From Paracyclopina nana (Eukaryota > Arthropoda > Copepoda > Cyclopoida > Cyclopettidae): a DNA stretch of 64,000 nt. A program made the translations under genes and the position numbers. The stretch lies in assembly GCA_019096065.1 (NCBI GenBank), contig JAGUCH010000008.1, forward strand, positions 2,671,001 to 2,735,000, read 5' to 3'. Below, piece after piece: positions 20,193-31,342 of the stretch (the first letter of the stretch is position 1; every line of letters starts with the position of its first letter). The notes below the pieces were generated by a model that worked only from the letters and a program-made list of their open reading frames with translations, had not been told where the DNA came from and did no database searches.

Positions 20193-22329
20193 CTATATTT
20201 TTCTCCAAGTTTTGTTATCCTCAACATACAAAGATAGTGAATTCGCATGAGTATCGGTCTTAACCATAAGAGGGAATATTTGCTTCTGCAGAAGGTTCCT
20301 TTTTTCATCATCCATCACAAATCTGCACGTCTGCATTGGGATTCTCAGAAATGAAACAGGCATTGGCAACAAAGCATTGACTCGAACAGTGTGCGTGTCT
20401 CCCCTGTCAATGTCAAGCACGCTAACCTGATCTTCATCGAGAAAATGAAGGACAACACACCTGAAGTAGTGGCCATTACCACCACATTCTTTGCGTGTCA
20501 GATATGAAAAGCCTACAAGAATTTCCGACTGAAGCAAAAGCACACCCTCTTCTGAGGTATAGCACGCTAGCTTTTGCACCACAGTGGCCTTCACATTTGA
20601 CATGTACTCCTTGATAGGACTACCAAGGCCTTGCACTTCAAAATCAGGCAGCACGTACAGACTGTTGCCAAGCCAGGTCAATTCCCTTACAGGAATGGCA
20701 TCAGTGAAAATGGTCTTTTCTTCTAGAAAATTGGGATAATGGTGACAAATCTCGACAAGATCTGTAAAGTCCAAGGGAGAGCTTTTGCAATCGAGGCTTA
20801 TCAAGCTTTTTTCAATCCCGGGTACGCAGTTTTCTATCGATTTGGCCCCTCTGGCAACCCTAATTATGAGAAGCAGAACTTTCAATTTGCAAAACTTTCT
20901 TAAAAATGAGATTACCTTTTTTGATGAAAAATCGTGGCTAGGTTTCCTTTAGTTGGCCCCATTCTGTCAATGCTCTCTGTAAAATTAACTTGAACATGCA
21001 GTGGGAATGAGTCAGCTTGATTCAAGACCTTGACTGTTACAGACTTGTTCAGGAATTCCGAGCTGATGTCATGTATAAATTCTTTGGCGTACTGATAATT
21101 GACTGAAGCAGGGCCCTTAAACTGGCATCTAAGCGTTTGTATTGGGACATCACAAAACATCACAGACTTGTGACACTCGTTTCTCTTGGGATCCAGGATC
21201 CTGGTGACTCCATAATCAACAAGCAAAACCTCCACTTTTCGTTCAGAAGGTAAAACGTTGGTGATTACCCCACGACTCCAGCCATTTGAGCTCTTGGCTA
21301 TGAGGATATCACCCGGCAACCAATCAAGGTCATAATCAAATCTTAGGGGAAGTCTTGAATGCAACAGGGTCAATATTTTGGTCATTGCTTCAGTAATTTC
21401 TTTTGCTTTCTTGGTCTGAATGAACATCTGACCATGGTCATCTATGAAGGTAATCACGCCTGAGAAGGAAATCTCAGTGGGTCTAATTGGCATGGGCCAT
21501 TGTAAAACATTAGTAACTTCTTGCTCCTTTGACTCTTCTTCCTCTAGAGTTAGCTTCAAAAAGCCACAGTTTGCTAAGTCAGAGAGGAGAATTTTTGCTT
21601 CTTGTGTGACAGTCTTCTTGGACAGCGCAAGGCCTTTATCTGCAAGGTCAGTGGCAAGATCAACCACATTTTTAATGAGAGGTGAAAAAGGCCCAGGAAC
21701 AATCCTGTCCACAAACTGCAAGCTTCCAGATATTTTCCTAAAACCGTCAACATCTTGAAATCCTTCACTCTATTAAATAAAGCATTTCAATATAAATCCT
21801 TATAAATTAAAAGACACCACATTACCTCTGTTTGTAAGAAAAGCTGCTTTCCTTTAATGAGCTCCTTGAAATAGTCAATGGCTGTCAAGCTCCACTTGTT
21901 CACATTTCCAGTTCCTAAGGGTATGACATTGGCAAGCTGCACCCAGACACAAAAAGGTCCCAATGCTCTTGCTTCATTTGGAAGCTTGTGCACATGCTTA
22001 GCAAGAGCCTCAATCGTTTCTCCCGAGTCAATTAATCTACAAATGAGTTTGCTGTCCTCCTTGACACCGATGACAATTCCTCTGCTCAGCTGAAAATGAA
22101 CTCGGACACTGACAAATTTTCCAACCCACCTGCTTAGAGGGGCTGAAACGTGAGATGCACTCCTCTTGAGGCTTTCAATCATAAGTGCTTTGATTCTCGT
22201 TTCTTCTTGGGTAAAAGATTTAAGCATTTCACTGTCTTGAATAAATATTTCATATGGTGATTCCACATGTGTGACGAACACACTGATACTGCCTTTAGGC
22301 ATGAGCTCAATGTCACCTTCATACTCCAT
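20193..22329 (-). CDS. multi-Tudor-domain protein
   Basis: Exons 22329-21826, 21769-20916 and 20859-20193 encode 674 residues. Three Tudor-type segments are visible. Residues about 75-150 contain WVGKFVSVRVHFQLSRGIVIG and CRLIDSGE. Residues about 320-390 contain GDILIAKSSNGWSRGVITNV and VEVLLVDYGVTRIL, the best match, with the extended staphylococcal-nuclease-like flank typical of germline Tudor proteins. A diverged one at about 560-620 contains FRCVVLHFLDEDQVSVLDIDRGD. Extended Tudor proteins bind dimethyl-arginine on Piwi proteins and scaffold piRNA or germ-granule assemblies; that role is inferred from family only. The ortholog is not clear. The start used is MEYEGDIELM at 22329, though the frame is open upstream. 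Confidence 0.75.
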
Positions 22330-22689
22330 AGTACACAAAATGAAATAATTACACCATAGCTTTCGATCCACGCCGTGTAAAACAGTTAGGCAAGGACTGA
22401 GCGTCCAAAAAACCAATTTAAGGGTTGAGCAATGGACGGATTATAAAGTACCCGAATTTTGTCAAAAAATGCCATATTTTCCAGATAACTTTTAATTGAA
22501 GATCAATTTAAGGAGAGGAAATTTTATTTTTTTCAAAAATAAAATGCATCATAGAAGTGTAGCTTCCACAACTACCAGATTATGTTTCCAATGTGGTTAA
22601 AGCCGCATAAATGTCAAGCAGTTAAACTGACAAAAGAAAATGCTAATATTAAGTTGGTAGTCATTCACTACAGATGATGTAGGGCAAGT

Positions 22690-23943
22690 TTAAAGGCCAT
22701 GCTTCTTTTGGAGCTCAAGATCCTCCTCATACAGAGTGTTGACTCCATCAATCATGCATTGAACCAGCTCAACTTCAGAGTATCCAAGCCTATGCTTGTT
22801 GGAGATGTCATAGGTGACACCAGTTTGGCCACCAGATTCACCCCTAGTACCACGAGGTTGGAGCTTCAGCTCCTCGCACCGAGACTTTAAAGCTGGAAGT
22901 CCTTCCTTGGTCCATCCAGGAAGATCGATATGGACAGAGGCTCTCATGCCAGTGCCAAGATTGGTGGGGCAGGAGTGCAAGTAGCCAAACTTCTCATCAT
23001 AGAGGAACTCCTTTCCAGACTCATCCTTGACAGATTGGCCAACAGCCTCAATGCCCTTAGAGAGACGCTCAAACACTCCCTTGACATCACCGCCTATGAT
23101 TGGGAACTTGAAATACTTTTTTGATTGATAACAATTTAGAAAATATTTTACCATTTTCCATTGAGATGATTCTGAGCTGATCCTCCTCATTGACCCAGAC
23201 AAGGAAGGTCTTCGCATCATTGTGGAAGATGCCACGGCCCTCGGGCCAGTCACGCTCCATACCGGCAGCAATCAAGTTCTTGTCCCCAGACATGAACAGG
23301 AAGTGATCATCCACCAACTGCTGCCTGTCCTTCTCATCCATGCCAGTCAAGGGGTAGTACTTGCCAGCAAGATCGCCAGACAGCTTTTGGAAGGCACTCT
23401 TCATCAGGTTCTCAACCTCCAAACGCTGCTCCTTGGTGATACCGGGGGACAATCCAAATCCAGCGATGCTCCTGCCCACACGAATGCGAGTGGACTTGAC
23501 AGGGGCATCGGCATTGATGTTGCCCTTGATCTTGGAGGAATCCATGTCAGAGGTGTGGCTGAAGCCTTCAGCCAGTCCATGGTACTCCATGATGAGGGGG
23601 TCAAAGACCTCGGCAAAATCCTTGTAGGAGTCTGCATCTCCAGCATAGATTCCGCAGTGCTGATCATCGAATTCAATAGCACAAGCAATGGCCTAATTAA
23701 GGAAACGGCATTGATTTAAAGCTTCAAGGCAAGCACAAATTATAAATGCTGCTCACCTGCTTGAGAGTGAATCCAGACGTGGCAGTTGTATGTCCAGACA
23801 GCTTCGCCCAAAGCTCAGGAGTGACATGCTTGGCCACAAGGCTGTGGGTGGACTTGATAGTAGGAAATTCGGCCTGTGACAAACAAATCAAATCCTGTTT
23901 ACTGCATCAAGACAAGCAAGTGTTACAAGAGAAAACTTACCAT
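22690..23943 (-). CDS. phosphagen kinase, arginine-kinase type, cytosolic paralogue
   Basis: Phosphagen kinases transfer phosphate between ATP and a guanidino compound to buffer energy. Coding exons are 23943-23941 (the ATG alone), 23873-23757, 23692-23152 and 23093-22690, giving 354 residues, normal for the family. Landmarks are FDDQHCGIYAGDADSY, RVGRSIAGF, the NEED loop in FLVWVNEEDQLRIISM, the CPTNLGTGMRASVH signature with the active-site Cys, and RGTRGESGGQ. Overall similarity (HTSDMDSSKIKG, GYSEVELVQCMIDGVNTLY) is to the creatine/taurocyamine kinase lineage. The residue before HG in FDPLIMEYHG is Tyr, which is typical of arginine kinases. The substrate is therefore probably arginine, but this is inference. 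It is a tandem duplicate of the gene at 24962-26811. Confidence 0.88.
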
Positions 23944-24961
23944 TTTTGCTCAGTGAGGAAGTTGATATTCGCTTATCTGCAAAGCAAAGAAAAAGATGAA
24001 TGAACACGTGGTCAATTTGATAGGAGTGTGCAAGCTGCCAAGTGTAAATGACGCAATCAGGAGCTGACAATTGGTTTTAAGGACGGAAAAACAACCTCAA
24101 TTTTTGGTAGGTATGAAGTGGCAAAATGGCTGCTAACAGTGTATTAGCAGTGGCCTCTTATTGAGAAAGTTCGAACCTTACCGGTGTGGAGCTAGGGAGC
24201 GAAAGGGCGCCTCCGAGGTTCTTGCAGCTTTAAAGCGCCAACGCCGGTTTACACCAGATGCGAGCGCGCGCGCGCTCCGAGAAAACGCCCAACGCAACAA
24301 ACTGCATGCGCTGAGCGTGGCTTGCAAAGCGTGCGATGCGCATTATTACCAACCGGCAAAACACTTCCCCACCCGACAAACGGACAAATCTGACAAGCAT
24401 CTCGCTTTGGCCAGCATTTTCCAATTTAGCTCCAGTTTCAACAATGGGAGAGAGCTGTTACAATTCCATGGCATCAAGATAAAAGATTGAATGAGAGGAT
24501 TTTGGAAAGAGATTCCTTTTTTCTTATAAGCTTTAAACACTTTTTAAAACTTCTTTTCTTGGCTAAAAGTTCGCAAAAAGTTGCTACCTAGCTATAAGTA
24601 TCCCATCATAAACTTCTAAGCTGTGCAATGCCTTTTACCCTAAAACGACTGAGTCGACATGACTTGCCAAGTTTGTTTACTATGACTTTGAATGCAAATA
24701 TTCTTAATGGATGTTGAATGAAGGCTGGAAATAACTTGCTCAGCAAGTTTTTCAAATGCACTGTAACAATCCTTTAAGATCACAAGCTGGTAAGATAGCC
24801 TTACCTCATTTTACCAGTTTCAGTTAGGTTTGTCAAATAACAAGATTGTGCAGACAATGATGAAACTAGAGCGTAATTTTTTCTGAATAGAAGGGATTTA
24901 TTCCACTCATGGAGAATTTGAAAAAGAATAAATCATACTGCGCTGTCTTTCCTGTCACTTT

Positions 24962-26811
24962 TTACTGCTTCAGACCATGCTTCTTCTGCAGCTGAAGGTC
25001 TTCAACGTACAGGGTGTTTACTCCATCAATCATGGTCTGGACGAGCTCAACCTCAGAATAGCCAAGCCTGTGCTTGTTTGAGATGTCATAGGTCACACCA
25101 GTTTGGCCACCAGACTCACCACGGGTACCACGAGGCTGGAGAGCCAATTGTTCGCAACGGGCCTTCAATGCAGGCAATCCCTCCTTAGTCCATCCAGGGA
25201 GGTCCACATGAACAGAGGCCCTCATGCCAGTGCCCAAATTGGTGGGGCAAGAGTGCAGATATCCAAGACGAGGATCAAGCATGAATTCCCGGCCAGATTC
25301 AGCCCTGACAGAGTCGCCAACAGCCTTGATGCCCCTGGAGAGGCGTTCGAAAACTCCTCTCACATCACCACCTAAGCAAAATGGAATTTGAAATTTATGG
25401 GAATGACAGAAAGCTTTTTAAAACTTACCACTCTGCATGGAGATGATCCTAAGCTGATCTTCCTCATTCACCCAAACAAGGAATGTCTTGGCAGCATTGT
25501 GGTAGATACCCCGACCTTCAGGCCAGTCACGCTCCATACCAGCAGCAATCAAGTTTTTGTCACCAGATACAAACAAGAAGTGGTCGTCAACAAGCTGTTG
25601 CCTATCAGCTTCTTTCATTCCCAAGAGGGGGAAGTATTTGCCAGAGAGGTCTCCTTGGAGCTTTTGGAATGCGCTTCTCATAAGGTTCTCAACATCAAGC
25701 CTTTGGGTTTTGGTGATGCCAGGGGACAAGCCAAATCCTTCGATGCTCCTTCCCACACGAATCCTGGGAGCAAAATCAGCTTTAACAAAGAGTCCTTTCC
25801 AAATTTTCATGACAATGCATACCTGGTTGAGTGTACTGGTGCTCTGCTGTCAATATTTCCGCGAATCTTGTCAGCATCCATGTCAGAGTTATGTTTAAAG
25901 TTTGCAGGGAGTCCATGGTACTCAACAATGATGGGATCAAAGACATCGGCAAACATGGTGTAGGAGTCAGCATCTCCAGCGTAGATTCCACAGTGCTGGT
26001 CATCAAACTCAACAGCACATGCAATAGCTTGAGCGAGGGTGAATCCAGAAGTCTTGGTCTTCAAACCAGCCAATTTAGCCCATTTATCAGGAGTGACATG
26101 TTTGGCAACCAAGCTGTGACTCGACCTGATGTGAGGGAAAGGAGGAGCCTAGAATATAAAAAAATGCATCAGCTCTATTTTTCTAGCTAGGGCAAATAAC
26201 AATGAAAAAAGCAAATTCCACCGTTGCTAGCCAGGTCGGTTTGCGCAAAACTTGGCAGGTTTCACTGCTACAGCACAGGGGGACCATTACGTCACAAGCA
26301 AACACTTCCTTAACAAGTCCACTAATTTGACTAAGCGTACTTTTCAGAGAAAAATGAGAAAATTACGTGCCAAGTACTCTGATATGATGAGAGTATCAGT
26401 CAACCATAAGCGACAGTAATAAAATACGTGACTCCACGAAATAGGTTAATTTAGATTAGTGCATGTCAAGGCCAAATCTCTATCACACAAAAATGATTTC
26501 CCAAAATTAAGACAGAGGTTGGAGGCTACTAACAAAATTGACTTACCGAACCTCCATCAGCTTGAACCTTAAAAAAGGAAGATAATAGGCAAAACGATAA
26601 AAAAATCTAATATATCTCGCGGCAAAGCAAAATAAGAAGCTAAATTGTACAGAATCGCTGAGAGCTAAAAATATCATATAATTACCTTGGTAGCACCACC
26701 GCTTGACATCTTCTTGTAGATGACAATGGCAGCCACAGTTCCCAAAGTGGCAACAGCCGAATTACGGCGGCCAGTGAAGGTGGTGGAGTTGAAATAGTGT
26801 TGGAACGACAT
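24962..26811 (-). CDS. phosphagen kinase, arginine-kinase type, with mitochondrial-like N-terminus
   Basis: Exons 26811-26686, 26567-26547 (21 nt), 26148-25823, 25763-25429 and 25371-24962 give 405 residues. The kinase part is close to its downstream neighbour (FDPIIVEYHG, RVGRSIEGFGLSPGIT, NEEDQLRIISMQSGGD, CPTNLGTGMRASVH, RGTRGESGGQ). Unlike that copy it has about 50 extra N-terminal residues containing STTFTGRRNSAVATLG and a hydrophobic run (TVAAIVIYKK), which resembles the presequence of mitochondrial creatine kinase, so an intermembrane-space location is inferred. It has an intron within STR/IRVGRS that the other copy lacks, and lacks the other copy's intron after FTL(K/A)Q. As in the other copy, Tyr precedes HG in the substrate-specificity region. 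Confidence 0.87.
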
Positions 26812-28340
26812 CTTGCTATCCTATGATCGATGACAAGTGTTTGCACTGCGTCAAATTGAAGCAGATAAATAACGTACCTTCAACCTAGGCTCTGGCTCAG
26901 GATCGAGTGATTAAAAAAGTTAAAAACCCTGAGAGATGCTTCGAATTTGACCTCGAGCTTCCAGTGTTCAACATGGAGTCTCTTGTTTTTGATTAAGATA
27001 AAACTCCATTTTACTCTTGCTATATTTGTAGGGAGAAGGTATGGGCCAAGATGACGGTTATTATTTACATGTTACCTCATTTAGTTTGACTGACTGTCAA
27101 TGTTTGTTTTTAATTACGCCCTAAAAGTAGGCGACGTGCGACTGACAATTGAGTAAATACAAAAATATGTCGGCCTTTTGATCTCTGAATTGAGCCAAAA
27201 TTTTATGTTTCAACATCAACTGGATTTCATGATTTTGAAAACTTAATAGATGCATGAAATTTTTCTGAGCCATGCAAAATCAAGTGAGAAATCGTTGCAA
27301 ACATCGCATTTCAAAAATGGAAAAGAAAGCTTTTAGTTGACCCTAGTTGGATTAGCGGAAAATTTAAGACCAAATCACACGCAACCTTGCCTCTTTGTTT
27401 TGTTTTACTGCCAAAGCTGCCAACTGCAACTGAAATTTCGTGAAGCGTACTTGGCCAGGAGCGGATTGAAAGAAGAGTGGTGAACGATGTGCAACAAGGT
27501 GGATAATTTCCAATAGCCTCGTAAAGAGCATCCAACTTTGACTGTAACCGTTTGAACACATATCTGAACAGCTTTTGCATCCCAACATACCAACAAAAAA
27601 ACGGTAAGAAGTTTCAACAGACAACTCAATTCAATCAGGACTATCGGAAAAATCTAAATTCGAGCAGCTCAACGTTTATAGCGTCAAATTTTTCAATGCT
27701 TCCAAAGCTCATCTGATCCCGTTTCATATAATTCATCGAAAATTATTTTATGGTGGTTTGTTCATAATTGGACATGATTTTGGGCAAGCTGCTCAATTTT
27801 CATCGAAAATGACGCATATCTGCAAATGCTCTTGTCAACTGGAAAATAGCCTCGAATTCCATTAAAAAGCGGATCTTCGGACTTTGGCCTGGAAAAAAGC
27901 TGCGGCATTTCATGTCATGCGTATTTGTAGGATTTTTCTGTTTTCCGAAAAGTATGAGTCAATTCAGCGTAAAAATGATTCAGGTGACCAGGGTGAAAGT
28001 TAGGCCATGCAGGCAAGCGGCCTGGTATATAGCATGCATCATCAGTTCACCTGGCTTTATTTGGTTGCTCTGGTCGCCTTCAGAGCAAAGGTTGCAGCAC
28101 AAAGAGAGATCTCGTTCATGTGAACGAACGCCGGTGCACTCATGTCAAGTAGCAGCGGCCTTGGAAGCCACTCAACAATTAGTCAACTTCCCATGCTTAG
28201 AACAATTTCAAGGCAAGATTGACATACGCGCTTGTTTTTCCTTCCCTTTTTTACAATGAAAAGAAAGGCAGTTGTATCATCTGCTTGCCAACTTCAATTC
28301 AGGTCTGTGAGCAGCTGACACTTGTCTTAACAGCAACATC
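26812..28340. other. intergenic region between divergent kinase and ASPP genes
   Basis: No supported gene is seen in about 1.5 kb. It should contain the promoters of the kinase gene (minus) and ASPP (plus). TTGTCTTAACAG just before the ASPP ATG could be a splice acceptor, which would place a 5' non-coding or extra coding ASPP exon somewhere here. Confidence 0.4.
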
Positions 28341-31300
28341 ATGAGTAGTATCAAAGACACTAAGAAGTCCAAGGCAAAGCGCTTATCCGTCATTCCTGGC
28401 TGTGTGGGCATCAAATGTGATGTTGATGCGCGATTCACTTGCACAAATCCCAAGTCCCGCAATGCAGACCACTACTGTTTGTGAATTCGTGAAAAGTTGT
28501 CATTAACTCAAGCATCTTGTTTTTGTAGGTGTTGTGGTCACTTCCACTGGCGGTTCAAGCAAAAAGAGCAAGAAGTCTTCTTCTAGCCGGCATCGTGCGA
28601 AGAATGCTTCTGCTATGAGGGAGCCATCATCGTCTTCGAGTGGAGCTACTACGAAACAGCAAACAACTCTTTATCAAGGATTGCCACAGCCGCAGCAACA
28701 ACTCACTGGCCTACCGCAGCAGCAGCAGCCTCTTCTCGGCCGTGGAGGGCCCCTCGGCCCCCTTGCCGGAGGCCTCACTTCCAATCCCAGCCAGCTGTCT
28801 CTGCAACAACTGCAAGATATGGCAATGAGACAGCAGCATCAGATTGAATCCCAGCAGCAAATGCTGGTTGCCAAGGAGCAAAGACTCAAGTACTTGCGCC
28901 AGCAGGACCTAAGGCAGAACCAGATGGCCGCAGAGTACGAACGGTTGCGCCGGCTTCGGGAAAAAGTGAGCATATCTCTTCTGAAAATCGCAAGGTTGCA
29001 TGCCGAGCATTATGAATTCGTTTCAGGTCGAGGCGCAGGAAATGAAACTGCGGAAATTGCGAGCACTGCGAGGACAGTCTTCTTCTGATCAGGCGCGAAA
29101 CTTGGCTCCAGCTACTTCTGTGGGTGCGGACCTGGAGGCGATCAGAGCTCTGTTCAATGAGAAGGAAAAGGAGCTGACGCTCGCGGTGAGGAAAGTCGAT
29201 GATCTGACGCATCAGCTGGATGACCTCAGAACTGGCAGGGTGAGCAACCATTACCCGCCCCAAATGGTTGAGCTGGAGAGGCTGCGACGGGAGTTGGCAT
29301 ACAGAAAGCAATTGAACGAGCAGCAAAACAACATGATTGCCCAGCAGAGAGACCAACTGTCTCGTGGCCATGAAGAAATTGCCAAAATGGACAACCGAAT
29401 TCTGGAGCTCCAAGATCGACTTTCCAGGAAGAGGATGATGAATCAGCAACTTGCGAATCAAATCAGCGCTGCGACCACAGCCAAGCAAGCCCAACTCAGG
29501 GCAATTCAGCAAGGCATGTTGAGGAACATTAACAAGCCGGTGTCCACTGTGGAGCCTTTCCAAAGGCAAGCAGCAGTGGCAGCAGCCGCTGCTCATGCGG
29601 CTGCGGCTGTGGCTGCGGCTGCGGAGAACCAGATGTTGAAGTACGAGGAGAACAAGAACAACGATCCCAAGTACCAAACTTTGCCCTTCAACATCAAATT
29701 CCCTGTTCCTCCTTCTGGAGGTGGACAGGGAGGTCAACAGCAGCAACAAAATGCCATAATGAAGAAGATCGAGGCGCTCAAGCAGGAGAAGGAGAACAAC
29801 AACATTGACGACCTTCCGTCGCCTCCACCACAAATTCCTATGCAGAGACCGCCACGATTCGATCAAAACTACAATCCAGGCAACGGCGTTGACAACCGCA
29901 ATGCCAAGCCAATCAATAGTGTGGCCCCAGTCAACAACGAGGCCCTGTCGTCCCCAGCTAACAAGAATGGCTCTATTGACATGCCCACCAACACTTCCAC
30001 TCCCATATTAGCTGGCAGCAACAAGTCCTCTCCTTCGCCACCTCCCTACGTTCCAGCCCCTCCACCAACCTCTTCCTCTTCTGCTACTGCTGTCAACGAC
30101 TCCACCATAACTGTGGTCAAAGGCAGCAACTATTCTCCATCTTCCAACAACTTGTCCGTGTCTGCCCACCCCGCCGAGGAGGGCACTTCGGTCGATGATG
30201 ACATGCCTTCCGCATCAGAGAACGAGAGTGAGGACAGCTCTCGTGGAGTCATGGTTCGTCCCAACCATAATGTCCACGTGAGCATCAGTAGACGCATCGA
30301 AATGCCACCTGCTTTCCATTTCCCCGAGGATCAAACCCCACCCTCAGATCTTCTCGGCACTGGCCAGTCTGACATGACTGACAATTCAGCCTCCAATATG
30401 TACCAGGGCCTCTACCAGGACTTTGAGAATCTTACCACCGAAGAAAAGTACCAGCTCTTTGGCGGCGGCGCTGTGCCTCCCCAAGAGACGGATGATGACA
30501 TTGACGAGACGCTCAATGTGGTGCCAGATGTCATCGAGTCAGACATCAGGGACCCAATGCCTCCCAGCATTATCAAGAAGCCCAGCTCGTCCAGCGGGTC
30601 ATCCGGGGACGAAAAGGAGTCGAGGTCACGGCGGATCAGCTTTGACCCTCTTGCCTTGCTGCTCGATGCTTCCCTTGAGGGAGAGCTGGAGTTGGTGAAG
30701 AAGACCGCGAGAGAAGTGCCCAACCCCTCCGCTGCCAACGACGAGGGCATCACTGCTCTGCACAACGCCATCTGTGCTGGGCACTACGACATCGTCAAGT
30801 TCCTCGTGGAGTTTGGATGTGATGTCAACGCCCAAGATGCCGACGGCTGGACTCCCCTGCATTGCGCGGCCTCGTGCAACAACCTCGAGATGGTCAAGTT
30901 TCTGGTCGAGCATGGAGCCTGCATTTTCGCCACCACTTTGTCTGACCGCGAGACTGCGGCCGAAAAGTGCGAGGAGGAGGAGGAAGGCTACAGAGGCTGC
31001 TTCGAGTTCCTCTGCAATATCCAGGAAAAGTTGGGAGTCATGAACAACGGGGAGGTTTTTGCAGTCTACGACTACAAGGCTCACCGATCGGACGAGCTGG
31101 ATTTCAGCGTGGGAGCTCGATTGGTGGTGTCCAGGCGAGGTGACGACTTTGAGAAGGAGTGGTGGTGGTGCAAGATGATGAACCAAGAGAGCGACGAGGG
31201 CTACGTGCCCCGTAACCTTCTTGGCCTCTATCCTCGCGTGACTCCGATGTTTTCTCTGGGCCAGCCAACGCCGTCTCAAGAGGGCGGGCAGCAACCCGTT

Positions 31301-31342
31301 GAGCACGAGGAAGAGGAAGAGGATGTGGTGATGTCCTCTTAA
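28341..31342 (+). CDS. ASPP: apoptosis-stimulating of p53 protein (ASPP) homologue
   Basis: ASPP proteins bind p53-family factors, PP1 and YAP and act at junctions and in the nucleus. Exons 28341-28476, 28529-28965 and 29027-31342 give 962 residues. In order they encode a Lys/Ser-rich start, a Gln-rich coiled coil as in ASPP1/2 ([20 protein letters not shown], then [16 protein letters not shown]), an Ala-rich stretch, a Pro-rich region with a PPPY motif (SPPPYVPAP, about residue 528), and the PP1-docking RISF directly before [14 protein letters not shown] (about 726). Ankyrin repeats ([40 protein letters not shown]; about 760-850) and an SH3 domain ([15 protein letters not shown] to [14 protein letters not shown]; about 870-930) follow. 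The N-terminal ubiquitin-like domain of vertebrate ASPP1/2 is not seen; an upstream exon may hold it. Confidence 0.93.
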
